Positions 24,805-34,972 of a DNA stretch of 41,201 bases are shown here, one piece after another. Position 1 is the first letter of the stretch; every line of letters starts with the position of its first letter. Source of the DNA: Bacteroidales bacterium (GTDB taxonomy: Bacteria; Bacteroidota; Bacteroidia; Bacteroidales; VadinHA17). Location of the stretch: assembly GCA_021371855.1 (NCBI GenBank), contig JAJFVL010000039.1, positions 1 through 41,201 of the forward strand, in the 5' to 3' direction. A program made the translations under genes and the position numbers. Under the pieces are notes generated by a model. The model searched no databases, had not been told where the DNA came from, and worked only from the letters and a program-made list of their open reading frames with translations.

Positions 24805-25470
24805 TTATATTTTTATATCATAGATCTGAGATCCATCTCTTTCAAAATCCTGAACTCCCCTGTCGGTCATAGGGTGACTCATCAGGGCAAGAAAAACTTC
24901 GTGAGACAGAGTAACTGAGTGGCAACCGGTCAGGCTGACACGGTATACCTGGTCAACATTCTTAAAACTTGCGGCCAGAACCCTGGTTTTCAGACCATAC
25001 ATTTTTATCCCTTTAACAATATCGGAGACGACCTCAATACCATGTGAAACAATGTTGTCGAGGCGGTTAACATAAGGAGCAACAAAGTCGGCGCCTGCAT
25101 TTGCAGCCATCATGGCCTGTTGCTGAGTGAAAATAGCAGTTGCTGTCACATTAATCCCGGAATCTTTAACCAGGCTTATAGCACGGTATCCTTCGCGGGT
25201 AACAGGTATTTTGGCATAGAAATTACTTTTTAATCCAAAAACCTCCCGGTATATTTTTGCTTCTCTTAAAATATCCTCGGCATTCTCACTGATCGTTTGG
25301 ATATGAATCATTTTGTCTCCAATGCAATCAAGGATAGCAGGTATAGCCTTTGAAAGAGGTATTCCTTCGTGTGCAAGCAAAGATGGATTCGTGGTTACTC
25401 CTTCGATAGGATAGTACTTAATCAGATCTCTTATCTGATCGCAATTTGCGGTGTCTGCTAAATAGATCAT
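24805..25470 (-). CDS. fsa: Fructose-6-phosphate aldolase / transaldolase-like
   Basis: A TIM-barrel enzyme of 221 residues, the short transaldolase subclass. MIYLADTANCDQIRDL is the N-terminal strand, and GVTTNPSLL (24-32) is the phosphate-proximal signature. The Schiff-base lysine is K87 in FYAKIPVT. TAIFTQQQAMMAANAGADFVAPYV follows. It cleaves or forms fructose 6-phosphate from glyceraldehyde 3-phosphate and dihydroxyacetone. A good -7 box lies just upstream, so it can be transcribed apart from the glycosidase cluster. Confidence 0.93.
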   Translation of the reverse strand: MIYLADTANCDQIRDLIKYYPIEGVTTNPSLLAHEGIPLSKAIPAILDCIGDKMIHIQTISENAEDILREAKIYREVFGLKSNFYAKIPVTREGYRAISLVKDSGINVTATAIFTQQQAMMAANAGADFVAPYVNRLDNIVSHGIEVVSDIVKGIKMYGLKTRVLAASFKNVDQVYRVSLTGCHSVTLSHEVFLALMSHPMTDRGVQDFERDGSQIYDIKI

Positions 25471-25489
25471 AACAATTTAATTTATACCG

Positions 25490-25497
25490 CAAAACTA
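25490..25497 (-). promoter_or_regulatory. -7 box of fsa
   Basis: On the minus strand TAGTTTTG fits TAnnTTTG and lies 20 nt before the fsa start. The -33 element is not evident. Confidence 0.45.
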
Positions 25498-25508
25498 GTA
25501 ATTTAAAT

Positions 25509-27170
25509 TCAGTTTGTTTTATAATTAAGTACTTGTCCGTCGGAAAGAAGTTTTGCCTGTATCTCATCGTAAGATAAATCATAAATGCTTTTCCTCTTTT
25601 CGAGCGCCATTGATGCAATGGTCCCGGCACTCTGACCGAGTATCATGAAAACTGGTTCCATCCTGATTGAACCAAAAGCAATATGGGAACTTGATACACA
25701 AACTGTAACAAGAAGATTCCGGCATTCTTCACGTTTCGGCATTATTGACCCAAGATCAATCTGGTACGGTCCTTTAGTCGATAATTCAATATCTCCTTCA
25801 TTTTCCACAAAACCATCTGGTTTGATATATCGCTGTGTATTATGCGAATCGAGATTATATGAGCCCATTCCGATTGAATGCGGGACTTTTCTTTTTCCAA
25901 GAACATCATTCTCCGTCATGACATATTCTCCCATCATGCGGCGGGCTTCTCTTACATAAATATTATATGGCCAGTTGCCATTGTCAGTAAATTCATCTTT
26001 TGAATATCCCCATGCCTTCATTTCATTCCTTACATCGGAAGGAACACGCGGATCGTTGGCAATGAAGTAGAACAATCCTTTCTGATAAGTTATATGCTCA
26101 TTAATAATCTCCTTTCTTCTTTCGTAGCTGGCATCGGGATAATCATAGTTCATACCGATATTATCAGAACTGAAAGGGCCGTGATTATTTACATCAGTCT
26201 TGGCGTTGGGAATAGGATCGAATTTATTGAAGGTTGCCCTCCATCCTGCGTTAAAGATCCTGACAAGAAGTTCATACTGAGTTGAGTCATATCCGGAGGG
26301 ACGATCAAAAGGCACCCTGTTATCCTCAACCTTAGTCAGGCAGAGCCTGTAACAATAAGCCTGGATCCTGGAATCACCTTCACCTCTTGCCCCGGGATTC
26401 TTTGTTGATACTCGCGGTAATACTCCACTTGTGGAATCCCCCGGTATGATATACGGACTTATCTTCAAACCATCAAAATCGTGATGCTTTATCGGGAAGT
26501 CTCCGACCTGTACTCCGTTCCACTCTTCTCCATAAACACTGCCGGCTTCTCTGCCTGTGTGGTAACTTACACCTGCAGCGGCCATCAGATCACCTTCATA
26601 CGTGGCATCAACGAAGATCCTGGCTTTGAACACTTTTCCGCTTAAGGTCTGTATTGAAGTAATCTTTCCGTCTTTTTTGGATACTCCACGTTCTCTGTCA
26701 AGCCACTCATCCCTATAGACTTGAATATTATTCTTTTCAATCATTTTTTCAAAAGCCTCTTCTGCAGTATGAGGCTCAAAGATCCACATAGTTCTGTTTT
26801 CCCCGTCAAGGGCCGGATTACCCTGTCCTCTGTTCCCGTAATCTGACTGTTTCTGCCATTTCCACGATTCAGGTTTCATATAGTGCTGATATAAGAGATG
26901 ATAAAACTCTCTGGCAAGGCCACCAATAACTGCCTTGTTTCCCGTATCGGTAAAACCTAAACCTGATGAAGAGAGGCCTCCCAGATGTTTGTCAGGTGAG
27001 ACAATGATAACTGATTTGCCCATCCTTTTGACCTGGACAGCTGTTGTGACTGCTGATGATGTACCGCCATATACTACTACATCAGCTTTATAGGTTTTGG
27101 AACTTGTTTTTGTACTGCATCCGGATAGAATCATAAGCACCGGCAGAAGAAGATAAAAACCTGATTTCAT
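25509..27170 (-). CDS. FAD-dependent oxidoreductase lipoprotein
   Basis: A protein of 553 residues. A type II signal ends at Cys18 (LMILSGCS). The Rossmann dinucleotide segment follows at once: DVVVYGGTSSAVTTAVQVKR (30-49). GGLSSSGLGFTDTGN is the FAD-proximal loop, and VDATYEGDLMAAAGVSYHTGREA is typical of the FAD_oxidored family (PF12831) often found in polysaccharide-degradation clusters. It is presumably anchored outside the inner membrane. The substrate is unknown, possibly a sugar or uronic acid. It is the last glycosidase-cluster gene before fsa, 141 nt after the GH78 gene. Confidence 0.87.
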   Translation of the reverse strand: MKSGFYLLLPVLMILSGCSTKTSSKTYKADVVVYGGTSSAVTTAVQVKRMGKSVIIVSPDKHLGGLSSSGLGFTDTGNKAVIGGLAREFYHLLYQHYMKPESWKWQKQSDYGNRGQGNPALDGENRTMWIFEPHTAEEAFEKMIEKNNIQVYRDEWLDRERGVSKKDGKITSIQTLSGKVFKARIFVDATYEGDLMAAAGVSYHTGREAGSVYGEEWNGVQVGDFPIKHHDFDGLKISPYIIPGDSTSGVLPRVSTKNPGARGEGDSRIQAYCYRLCLTKVEDNRVPFDRPSGYDSTQYELLVRIFNAGWRATFNKFDPIPNAKTDVNNHGPFSSDNIGMNYDYPDASYERRKEIINEHITYQKGLFYFIANDPRVPSDVRNEMKAWGYSKDEFTDNGNWPYNIYVREARRMMGEYVMTENDVLGKRKVPHSIGMGSYNLDSHNTQRYIKPDGFVENEGDIELSTKGPYQIDLGSIMPKREECRNLLVTVCVSSSHIAFGSIRMEPVFMILGQSAGTIASMALEKRKSIYDLSYDEIQAKLLSDGQVLNYKTN

Positions 27171-27214
27171 TTTATTTCCTGTTTAAAAATTGGTTTAATG
27201 TTTTAATTTATTTT

Positions 27215-27240
27215 GCCACAAAGTCACTAAGACATTAAGG
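27215..27240. repeat. Short CACAAAG/CACTAAG-type tract
   Basis: CACAAAGTCACTAAGAC belongs to a type of degenerate short-period sequence (CACAAAG.CAC.AAG) that I have seen in Bacteroidota intergenic regions. Only one copy is in this window, so the call rests on recall. Confidence 0.25.
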
Positions 27241-27311
27241 TTCACCAGTGTCAATTTTAAATATACAATTCTTTGTATGCCTTTTCTTCTTTGAACCACT
27301 AAAAATACCAA

Positions 27312-29495
27312 CTAAGAAGCAGATTCCATAATTATCTTATTCAATCCCGGTTTAAGCTTCAGCTTATCTTTTTCCAGAGTAACTTTGTAACCGTTAAGAA
27401 AAACGGAACATGGCTGTGAATTCAATAAAATGAAATCACACTCCATATTTGCAGGAATTACAATGAAGTACTCCTTTGAATTCTCTGTAGTTTTAAATTC
27501 AGCTTCAATATTACCCCTGATTGTCGGGACTGATACTTTGCTGTATTTCAGACTGCTTAACTGTGGTTTGATAATTGCTTTTGCAAATCCCGGTTTAACA
27601 GGAACAATTCCCCACATACAACGTGGAATAATATTGGCCGGAACTGCTCCCCATGCATGATTCCAGTCGGAGTTTGGCTTATACTTCATATCCCAGGCTT
27701 CCATGGTAATTGTTGATCCTGTCCTGATCATGTTCCACCAGCTTCTGTCACCGGTTGCAGTAAGCAGGCTGAGTGCATAATCAGATTCTCCTGCACGGTA
27801 CAACCCTTCAAGGAGGTATTGTGCTCCATAAACACTGCAGGCCATCCCCCGTGTTTTAATGAAGTCAATAACTGATTTCTTATTCTTATCCGGGACCAGA
27901 TCAAAAGCAAGGGCCATCATATTTGCATGAAGTGAGGAGTGCTGTGATGACTCCCCATCCTTGTAGATGCCGGTTGCCCTGTCGAGGAATATTTCGTTAA
28001 ATACTTTTTTCACTTTCAGAGCCTCATTCTGAAAAAAGACCGAATCGTCTGTTTTACCCAGACGGCCTGCCAATACTGACATTAAATCAAGGCTGTGGTA
28101 ATAGAACGCATTAACAACGGTATTTATATCAACCATCTCATATCCATCACGTTCGCCATTTACAGTGGCAAGTTTCCATGTGGTATTTTTCTGAGCAGAA
28201 GGCCAGTCGACAATGTCCTTTAAGCGCTCCTTCGTATTTGAAAAACCAAGGTCTTTCATGACATCATCGCTGCAGTTTTTAGAACTTATCAGGCCATCTT
28301 TCCTGGCAAGAGAGAGCAGTGTTTTATATTTCAGTTCTTCATAGTAATTTCCGACCGACTCAATATTCCCGGTATAAAGGAAATCGTAATAAAACATCGG
28401 AATGGTATGTAGAATCCACTCAGTAGGCCAGGTAGGGTGTTTAATAAAATACTCGTTTGTCCGCCGCGCAAGGGAATATTCACGATCGGTATAATAATGT
28501 CCCATCTGGTTGATATAAGCATCTGCTTCGTAAGGGATCCTCTCTCGGTCTCCGTCGATATAAATACCTGTAAATGATGTGGCTTTCATACTATATTTGC
28601 AAATCTCCCAGATCTTGTTGAGAATTGTGTCAGAGCTGGCAAAAGAACTCATTTTATCGCTGAAGAAATAGTTGAAAGTTTTCTGATGGAGATTATTAGG
28701 TCTGGGTTCAGAACTGCAATTCTCCAGTTCGCAATAACGAAAAGGGGTGATTACTCCAAAAGTATCAGGTAGATGTACAGCTGCAAGGCCGGTATTCCTT
28801 GAGTCGGGGGGAAGATTAAGCGTGTATTGTGTTTTTCCGGGTTCGACAGGCATTAATACTTCATGGTAGCGGATTGACCCTCCGGGATTCCTGTCAATCT
28901 GATTCATCCTTTTAATCTTTTCGCCAATATGAACAATAAGAGTATCCTGTTTAACAGGGTTTAATTCAAGTATCAGAGTCCCGAAAGCATCCTTGCCGAA
29001 ATCAGCAAAATAGTGTCCATCCCCGGTCTTTATTAATTTCTCAGGTTCAATCAATGAAGTCTGAAACCTGTTTCCTGTTGTTGAATAACCGGCAGGATTT
29101 CCCGTAGTAAATGTTTGTATTTCAGAATATTTTGTCGGTTTTTTCCTGCTGTTCCATATTCTGACTTTCCAGTAATATGATGTATTTGCAGAAAGTGAAT
29201 TACCGCGATATTCAACCTCAGATGATAAAGAACTCATGACTCTTTGACTATTCCAGATATCTCCGGAATTCTTTTCCAGGATTTCCTTTGTGGAGGCAAC
29301 AAGTATCTGGAATGAGGTCTGGACTTTTGCTTTCTGTGGAACTATCCATGTAAATTCAGGTTTAAGGTCAAGTATCTTTACATTCCCGGGTTCCCTTATA
29401 AACTCAACCATTAATCCTGAAGGAGAATCTGACAAGGGAACATCAGCTCCTGTGAGGGAGATCATAATCAATAATGACAATAAATATTTTTTCAT
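27312..29495 (-). CDS. GH78-like alpha-L-rhamnosidase (short form)
   Basis: A secreted glycosidase of 727 residues with a signal peptide (MKKYLLSLLIMISLTG). A fibronectin-like N-terminal domain (LKPEFTWIVP to KVRIWNS, about 45-118) and a beta domain precede the (alpha/alpha)6 barrel. The general-acid region DGDRERIPYEAD is at 314-325 and the second acidic site TMEAWD at 598-602. A C-terminal beta domain follows. It is shorter than typical GH78 because one N-terminal carbohydrate-binding domain is missing. It starts 1 nt after the preceding gene, a tight operon. Confidence 0.87.
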   Translation of the reverse strand: MKKYLLSLLIMISLTGADVPLSDSPSGLMVEFIREPGNVKILDLKPEFTWIVPQKAKVQTSFQILVASTKEILEKNSGDIWNSQRVMSSLSSEVEYRGNSLSANTSYYWKVRIWNSRKKPTKYSEIQTFTTGNPAGYSTTGNRFQTSLIEPEKLIKTGDGHYFADFGKDAFGTLILELNPVKQDTLIVHIGEKIKRMNQIDRNPGGSIRYHEVLMPVEPGKTQYTLNLPPDSRNTGLAAVHLPDTFGVITPFRYCELENCSSEPRPNNLHQKTFNYFFSDKMSSFASSDTILNKIWEICKYSMKATSFTGIYIDGDRERIPYEADAYINQMGHYYTDREYSLARRTNEYFIKHPTWPTEWILHTIPMFYYDFLYTGNIESVGNYYEELKYKTLLSLARKDGLISSKNCSDDVMKDLGFSNTKERLKDIVDWPSAQKNTTWKLATVNGERDGYEMVDINTVVNAFYYHSLDLMSVLAGRLGKTDDSVFFQNEALKVKKVFNEIFLDRATGIYKDGESSQHSSLHANMMALAFDLVPDKNKKSVIDFIKTRGMACSVYGAQYLLEGLYRAGESDYALSLLTATGDRSWWNMIRTGSTITMEAWDMKYKPNSDWNHAWGAVPANIIPRCMWGIVPVKPGFAKAIIKPQLSSLKYSKVSVPTIRGNIEAEFKTTENSKEYFIVIPANMECDFILLNSQPCSVFLNGYKVTLEKDKLKLKPGLNKIIMESAS

Positions 29496-29496
29496 T

Positions 29497-31476
29497 TTAA
29501 ATTGGAGGGATTTTTAAAAAGGTATTAACACGGAGTATTTTCAATTCATATGGTTTGAAGTGGACTATTTCATCTCCTTTGATATTGACCGCTTCTACGG
29601 AATACGGATCTAAAAACTGAAAGTTTCCTGTTGCCTTGATTCTGAACTGAGTTGTTACATCGCTGGCTTCTTCATTAAAAAGAATATAGTAATGATTACT
29701 TCCCTTAATCACATGTCTGTATCTGATATTCTCTGAAGCGTTTACCAGATAAAGGTCGGGGGGTACTATTTTATCAATTGAAGAAATCAGATTATCGCCG
29801 GTCTTATATATCCGGGCTCTTCTAAACGTCGAAGCATATTCAGAGCCATTACGGATTATCAGCCTGCGTTCCCTGGCAAGTTTTTTAAGCAGAGGCATTG
29901 CCTGGGGTGGCAGGGTCGATATACTATCGAGAATAATGGCACTATAATTCATCCCTGCGATATGCACTCCTTTAGAATCAACTGTTGCTTTTTCCCACAG
30001 GTCACGTATTTCGAGATAATTAAAATCGCGCTGATGCTGAAAGCAGACTTTTGCTGATTTATCGGGCAGCCAGGTGGACTCACAAAGGATCGCCACATCG
30101 CAGATATGCCGCGAATCGGTATTTATCCAGCACATTCTGCTGCATGCATCGGCAAACGATTTATAATTATTCCACCATGGTGAGTTTGGTCCGACATCGG
30201 GAGGACGTTCTTCTAACCTTGGTCCACGGACAGAATAGTAAAAAGCATGGGGAAACAGTAAATTTTGTCCACGGACAAAGCACCAGCCTGCCAGCCACTT
30301 CATCTCTTCGTAGGTAAGGTTGTGGCCGTAAGCACCGTAAATCTCATTTGAGTTACGGCGGAGTCCCAGGTGGATCATGGCGCTTGAAGCACATTTTGCC
30401 ATTGTTGAGTGTTGTCCCTCAAGGGCTTTAGGTCCGGGTTCCACATAACGCCATACAAGATCCTGCCCGGGGACCTGAAAATACCTCTCGGTACCTATAT
30501 CCATCGATCCTGCAGGATGACCCATAAGAGATATCCCATGAACTTTGCACCAGTCTCCAAGTCTCCTGTAATAGTTTTCTTCGAGGCAGATATTTATCGC
30601 ACGATTGTAATCATCGCGGTGTTTTCTGGCATCAGGGTGGTCGTCATACCAAAGGTCGGCAAGAAATGGTTTTATATCGTAACCGATTATTCTATTGATT
30701 TGTGTCAATAACACTTCATTACCCGGAATAACTCCCTGGATGCTGTTGCGTCCCAGAGGGGAAGGCTCATCTGTGAAGATTCCGAGAATAGTTGTCCCGA
30801 AATATTTTCCGAACTCCTTTGCATAGCGGTCATAAACAAGCTCCATGAAACTTGAGACTGCATCGGGATTTAAAATATCCCCTGCAGGAGGTGACTCTTC
30901 TTTTAGCTTGCTGCTTCCCTCACCAATATAATGAAGGCCGCGGATCACTCCCCCGGAAGGCTGATCAATAATTGCCACACGTTTGCCGTTGGGACGATCA
31001 ATAACAGCGATAAGTTTTTTTTCTTCAGAAAGCCGGATATTTTCCCCGGGTTTGAGATCAATTTTTGAAAGGCCGCGTGCTGCATGTTTTGGATTACGAG
31101 CTACCACCTGCCCGCTTGAAGAACCAGATGGATACATGCCTTCGTCGTAGAGCACCACGTACATTTTACGGCAGGCAGCCTCAGCGACTGCAACATTCAT
31201 AGCATGGATCATCTTTTTAGAAAGCCATCCTGTACTTTCCGGCAGACCAATCCGTGGATGGATAACAAATCCGTAAACACCATGCGCTTCAAAATCAGCT
31301 ATCTGCCTGATGATCTCTTCATCTTTTAAAGTATCGTTCCAGAACCAGAAAGGCATCACAGAAAATTCCCTTGGCGGGTACATAAACTCCCTGGGAATAT
31401 CCTGAGCTTCAATGGATCCAAAAATGAACAGACTGAATAAACAGTTAAATAATACTTGTCTGATATTAAGCTTCAT
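29497..31476 (-). CDS. Secreted GH106-like TIM-barrel glycosidase
   Basis: A protein of 659 residues with a signal peptide. MPFWFWNDTLKDEEIIRQI and FEAHGVYGFVIHPRIG (41-77) resemble the N-terminal barrel strands of GH106 alpha-L-rhamnosidases and relatives. YVVLYDEGMYPSG (106-118) and FTDEPS (234-239) carry likely catalytic or metal-binding acids. The later part has GHPAGSMD and EIYGAYGHNLTYEEMKW. GH106 proteins are usually longer, so this may be a related family. Placement between two GH78 genes supports a role in rhamnose-containing glycans. Confidence 0.72.
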   Translation of the reverse strand: MKLNIRQVLFNCLFSLFIFGSIEAQDIPREFMYPPREFSVMPFWFWNDTLKDEEIIRQIADFEAHGVYGFVIHPRIGLPESTGWLSKKMIHAMNVAVAEAACRKMYVVLYDEGMYPSGSSSGQVVARNPKHAARGLSKIDLKPGENIRLSEEKKLIAVIDRPNGKRVAIIDQPSGGVIRGLHYIGEGSSKLKEESPPAGDILNPDAVSSFMELVYDRYAKEFGKYFGTTILGIFTDEPSPLGRNSIQGVIPGNEVLLTQINRIIGYDIKPFLADLWYDDHPDARKHRDDYNRAINICLEENYYRRLGDWCKVHGISLMGHPAGSMDIGTERYFQVPGQDLVWRYVEPGPKALEGQHSTMAKCASSAMIHLGLRRNSNEIYGAYGHNLTYEEMKWLAGWCFVRGQNLLFPHAFYYSVRGPRLEERPPDVGPNSPWWNNYKSFADACSRMCWINTDSRHICDVAILCESTWLPDKSAKVCFQHQRDFNYLEIRDLWEKATVDSKGVHIAGMNYSAIILDSISTLPPQAMPLLKKLARERRLIIRNGSEYASTFRRARIYKTGDNLISSIDKIVPPDLYLVNASENIRYRHVIKGSNHYYILFNEEASDVTTQFRIKATGNFQFLDPYSVEAVNIKGDEIVHFKPYELKILRVNTFLKIPPI

Positions 31477-31513
31477 GGTAAAATGATTTATCTGGTTTTC
31501 TTTTCATTCCGGC

Positions 31514-31540
31514 TACCGGCATGAAGTTCTCTGGCCGGTA
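31514..31540. other. Intercistronic hairpin
   Basis: TACCGGC (31514-31520) pairs perfectly with GCCGGTA (31534-31540) in the 169-nt gap between the large GH78 gene and the GH106-like gene. No T-run follows on either strand, so it is more likely an RNA-processing or stability element than a terminator. Confidence 0.4.
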
Positions 31541-31645
31541 ATGCGAAGGGAGAAAAAAAACAAGAGTATAAAAATATCTTCTCACTAATTTATTTTAATT
31601 TAAAATGGTCTGTGTCAAATTCAGATATTATGATGAATAAAATAA

Positions 31646-34600
31646 TCATTGTAGTTCGGAAGTAGCTGAAAAGGTTCCCGGACGGATTTCAAAGACAGCA
31701 TAACCATCAGTATACCCTTTAAAAATATCCTTATTGAGATCTGACAGTTTTTTCCCGTCAAGCAATACACTACCCGCACTTTTACCCGGGATGTAAACAG
31801 TGGCTGTGGTGTTTGGCGGAACTGTGAAATCATATTCAAACCGATTGTTTTCACGTTTCCAGCTCGCATCTATCTTACCGCTGATTGAATTGAAGCTTCC
31901 TTTTGCCCAGGTCAGTGTTCCTCCGGGAAGAGGTTTAAGTATAAAATGTTTGAATCCGGGTGAATCATTATCGGGCTGAATACCAAGAATATTTTCGTAC
32001 ATCCATTCTCCTATGGCTCCGAATGCGTAGTGGTTGAAGGAATTCATACCTGCACCCTGGAATCCTCGTCCTTTGACATATCCATCCCAGCGTTCCCATA
32101 TTGAAGTAGCACCCTGCTCAATGGAGTAACCCCACGACGGGAACTCTTTTGTTTCGAGGAGCTGGTAAGCTTTTTCGGTGTATCTCCGTTTTACCAATTC
32201 CTTCATCAGGCATAAAGTGGAATGGAAACCGGTATTCATACGGCCTGAATAGGGGATAAACTTATCGATCATCCTTTTCTCAAAGTTCTTTTCCAGCTCT
32301 TTAGTATAAACACCATAATGCAAAGCCAGTGCGTAACAGGCCTGGGCATCACCTTCTATTTTTCCATCAGCGTCAACAAAACGGTTGATAAAAGCATCTT
32401 TGATATTTGCAGCCAGATCTGAATAGTACAAAGCTTTTTCATTCCTTCCTATAGCGTCTGCCATCTTCGAAAGGATATTCACCGAGTTATAGAACATGAT
32501 GGTTGAAAAAGCTTCTGAAGGGATCTGGGCGCCTGTTTTCGGGAAACCTTCAGCATTCAGAGTGTTCCCGTTAAGCCAGTCGCCATAATTGAGGCCCAGT
32601 CCGCTTTTCCATATCAGGTCGGGATTGGATTTCCGGATATTTTCAATGTATCTTTCATATGCTTCAAAATGGTCTTCAATTATTTCTTTACCCCCATAAT
32701 TGATATACATGAGAAAAGGAAGCTTCACAGCTGCATCGGCCCATCCGGGAGCATTTGTAAAATGCTTTTCATAAGCAAAGGGATGAGGAGCGATATCAGG
32801 GAATGTACCACGTTTCGACTGGGCATCCATAATGTCGACCATCCATTTGTTGAAAAAGGCTGCCATATCGCGGTTAAACATTGAGGTCTGTGCAAAAATA
32901 AACACATCACCCATCCATCCGCATCGTTCGTCACGCTGCGGGCAGTCGGTTGGCACTCCGATCATATTGCTCACATGCGACCGGTTAATATTTTTATAGA
33001 GCTGGTTGAGCATAGGATTTGAACATTCAAAATAGCCGGTACGTGGCTGATCGGAAGCAATAACTTTTGCTTTAAGAATACTTTTATCAGGTATTGTACG
33101 CAAACCTCTTACCTCAACAAATCTGAAGCCGTGATAAGTGAACCGAGGCTCATATTTCAGCTTTCCGGATGGTCCGAGGATGACTGTATCTCTTTGAACT
33201 GCAGCACCCAGATTTTCAGTATAGAGTTGTCCTTTATCATCAAGGATCTCTCCGTGCCGGAGAACGATCTTATCGTCAGGTTTTCCTTCTAACTGAATGT
33301 TACACCATCCGGCTATATTTTCGCCGACGTCGAAAAGAAAACAGCCATCTTTGGTTTTTGATACGCTCTTTGCATCAAGGGTTTCAATAATTCTGACAGG
33401 TTGATTGTTCTGGGGTACCAGGTTGATATCTGCCTGTTGATCTTCCACTGCCCTTTGCCATGATGAATCATCAAAACTCTTTGTCAGCCATCCTGCAACC
33501 TCTTTATTTGCATCGTAGGTTTCGCCCAGGAAATTGTCAGCCATCCGAATGGGTCCGTCAGGATATATCTTCCATGAATCATCACTTATGAAAGTTTCAT
33601 TTTCTCCGTTTGGATATTGCACTTCCATCTGTAAGAAGAGGCGGCGGTTAAGTCCGTAAGCCCCTCTTTTCGGGAAATAATTGCTCCAACGTGTCGGGCC
33701 CAGCATCCCGGCGTACCATCCGTCTGCAAGCTGCGCACCGATAACATTGGTCCCGGCATCAAGAAGATTGCTGACATCGAAAGCCTGATACTGGACACGT
33801 TTATGGTAATCGGTCCATTCGGGAGCCAGAACCCTTTGATCGGGGGACCGGCCATTGAAAGCGATCTCATATAATCCCAGTGCAGAGACAAATGCTATAG
33901 CTTTCACAGGCTTATCTTTCAGCTCTATTGTTTTTCGCAGTAAAGGGGATGGGGGAGTAGCCCTTTTTTCAGGATAGTCAGGTGTATCAGTAATCCCATC
34001 AGTAAGCATATCAGGGTCGTATCCGTCTTCGCGGTCTATCTTGATCAGAGCATCCTTACAGGTCACGGCAGATCCCACAGAAAGTAATTTATCATCATTA
34101 AGTACTTCAAGCTCTGCCAGGGATAAGGCGAACATTTTTGCCGGATCACCCTGATCTTCATAATCAAAAATCCTGTCATTGTAGCGTTGCAGTTTTGTGG
34201 CTGTAAAGCGGACATACCGTGCCTGAATCTTATTAAATGTTATCTCTGCAGCTTTTCCATCAGGTGAAGATGCAGGATTTTTTTCAGCACATTTTTCCCA
34301 TTTATCTCCATCTTTGCTCACCTCAATTCTGTAAGCAAGAGGGAAATAATAGTCTTTTAAATTTTTTATGTTATTGTATGAAGGAAATAGCAGGATCTTA
34401 TTAAAATCAACAGTTTTTCCGAGATCGACCTGTACCCATTTTTCTTCCTTATCCCTGTCTGTATAAGAGCTTAAATACCCGATATGTTTATAAACCAGGG
34501 GATATTCAAGAGGAGGTTCCGGCCGATCGCCTATCCAGGAAGCTATCCATTCTTTCTTGTCAAATGCACCGGTAATAAAATCCGCTGTTTCACTCCAGCC

Positions 34601-34972
34601 GGTGATCTTGCCATCCTGATCCCACACCCTGACTTTCCAGTAATATTTGGTGAAGGAGTTGAGTCTCTTTCCCTTCAGCTTAATGCCAAAAGTCTCATTT
34701 CCTTTTTGTTTTCCGCTATCCCACACATTTCCCTTACCTGCCTCAATTTCTTCTGTATTATCACTCACAATAACCTGCCAGGCAGTTTGTTCCTGACCGT
34801 TCAATTTTGAAATGAGCTCCCAGCTGAGACGTGGTGACTGTTCTGATATTACAGCCTTGTTCATATATTCGCACTTCAGGTTACTTACAGCTATTCCGTT
34901 TGTAATTTCATCCGAACAGCTTCCTGCCAATAACAAAAACAAGGAAGACAATAAGGCTAGATTTAATCTCAT
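31646..34972 (-). CDS. GH78 alpha-L-rhamnosidase lipoprotein with discoidin-like domain
   Basis: A surface or periplasmic enzyme of 1108 residues. The signal ends in a lipobox with Cys19 (LLAGSCS). The order is: fibronectin-like domain (about 30-130, ending KVRVWDQDGKITGWS), an F5/8 type C (discoidin) domain inserted at about 165-295 (WVQVDLGKTVDFNKI and ARYVRFTATKL), a beta-sandwich (about 385-500), then the GH78 catalytic barrel. GVPTDCPQRDERCGWMGD near 673-690 is the family signature, and SIWERWDGY near 956-964 carries the second acid. It is the first gene of the cluster and releases terminal alpha-L-rhamnose. Confidence 0.95.
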   Translation of the reverse strand: MRLNLALLSSLFLLLAGSCSDEITNGIAVSNLKCEYMNKAVISEQSPRLSWELISKLNGQEQTAWQVIVSDNTEEIEAGKGNVWDSGKQKGNETFGIKLKGKRLNSFTKYYWKVRVWDQDGKITGWSETADFITGAFDKKEWIASWIGDRPEPPLEYPLVYKHIGYLSSYTDRDKEEKWVQVDLGKTVDFNKILLFPSYNNIKNLKDYYFPLAYRIEVSKDGDKWEKCAEKNPASSPDGKAAEITFNKIQARYVRFTATKLQRYNDRIFDYEDQGDPAKMFALSLAELEVLNDDKLLSVGSAVTCKDALIKIDREDGYDPDMLTDGITDTPDYPEKRATPPSPLLRKTIELKDKPVKAIAFVSALGLYEIAFNGRSPDQRVLAPEWTDYHKRVQYQAFDVSNLLDAGTNVIGAQLADGWYAGMLGPTRWSNYFPKRGAYGLNRRLFLQMEVQYPNGENETFISDDSWKIYPDGPIRMADNFLGETYDANKEVAGWLTKSFDDSSWQRAVEDQQADINLVPQNNQPVRIIETLDAKSVSKTKDGCFLFDVGENIAGWCNIQLEGKPDDKIVLRHGEILDDKGQLYTENLGAAVQRDTVILGPSGKLKYEPRFTYHGFRFVEVRGLRTIPDKSILKAKVIASDQPRTGYFECSNPMLNQLYKNINRSHVSNMIGVPTDCPQRDERCGWMGDVFIFAQTSMFNRDMAAFFNKWMVDIMDAQSKRGTFPDIAPHPFAYEKHFTNAPGWADAAVKLPFLMYINYGGKEIIEDHFEAYERYIENIRKSNPDLIWKSGLGLNYGDWLNGNTLNAEGFPKTGAQIPSEAFSTIMFYNSVNILSKMADAIGRNEKALYYSDLAANIKDAFINRFVDADGKIEGDAQACYALALHYGVYTKELEKNFEKRMIDKFIPYSGRMNTGFHSTLCLMKELVKRRYTEKAYQLLETKEFPSWGYSIEQGATSIWERWDGYVKGRGFQGAGMNSFNHYAFGAIGEWMYENILGIQPDNDSPGFKHFILKPLPGGTLTWAKGSFNSISGKIDASWKRENNRFEYDFTVPPNTTATVYIPGKSAGSVLLDGKKLSDLNKDIFKGYTDGYAVFEIRPGTFSATSELQ

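Noticed and set aside
30051..30711. Plus-strand frames inside the GH106-like gene
   Set aside because: They are antisense to a long well-supported coding region and show no domain pattern.
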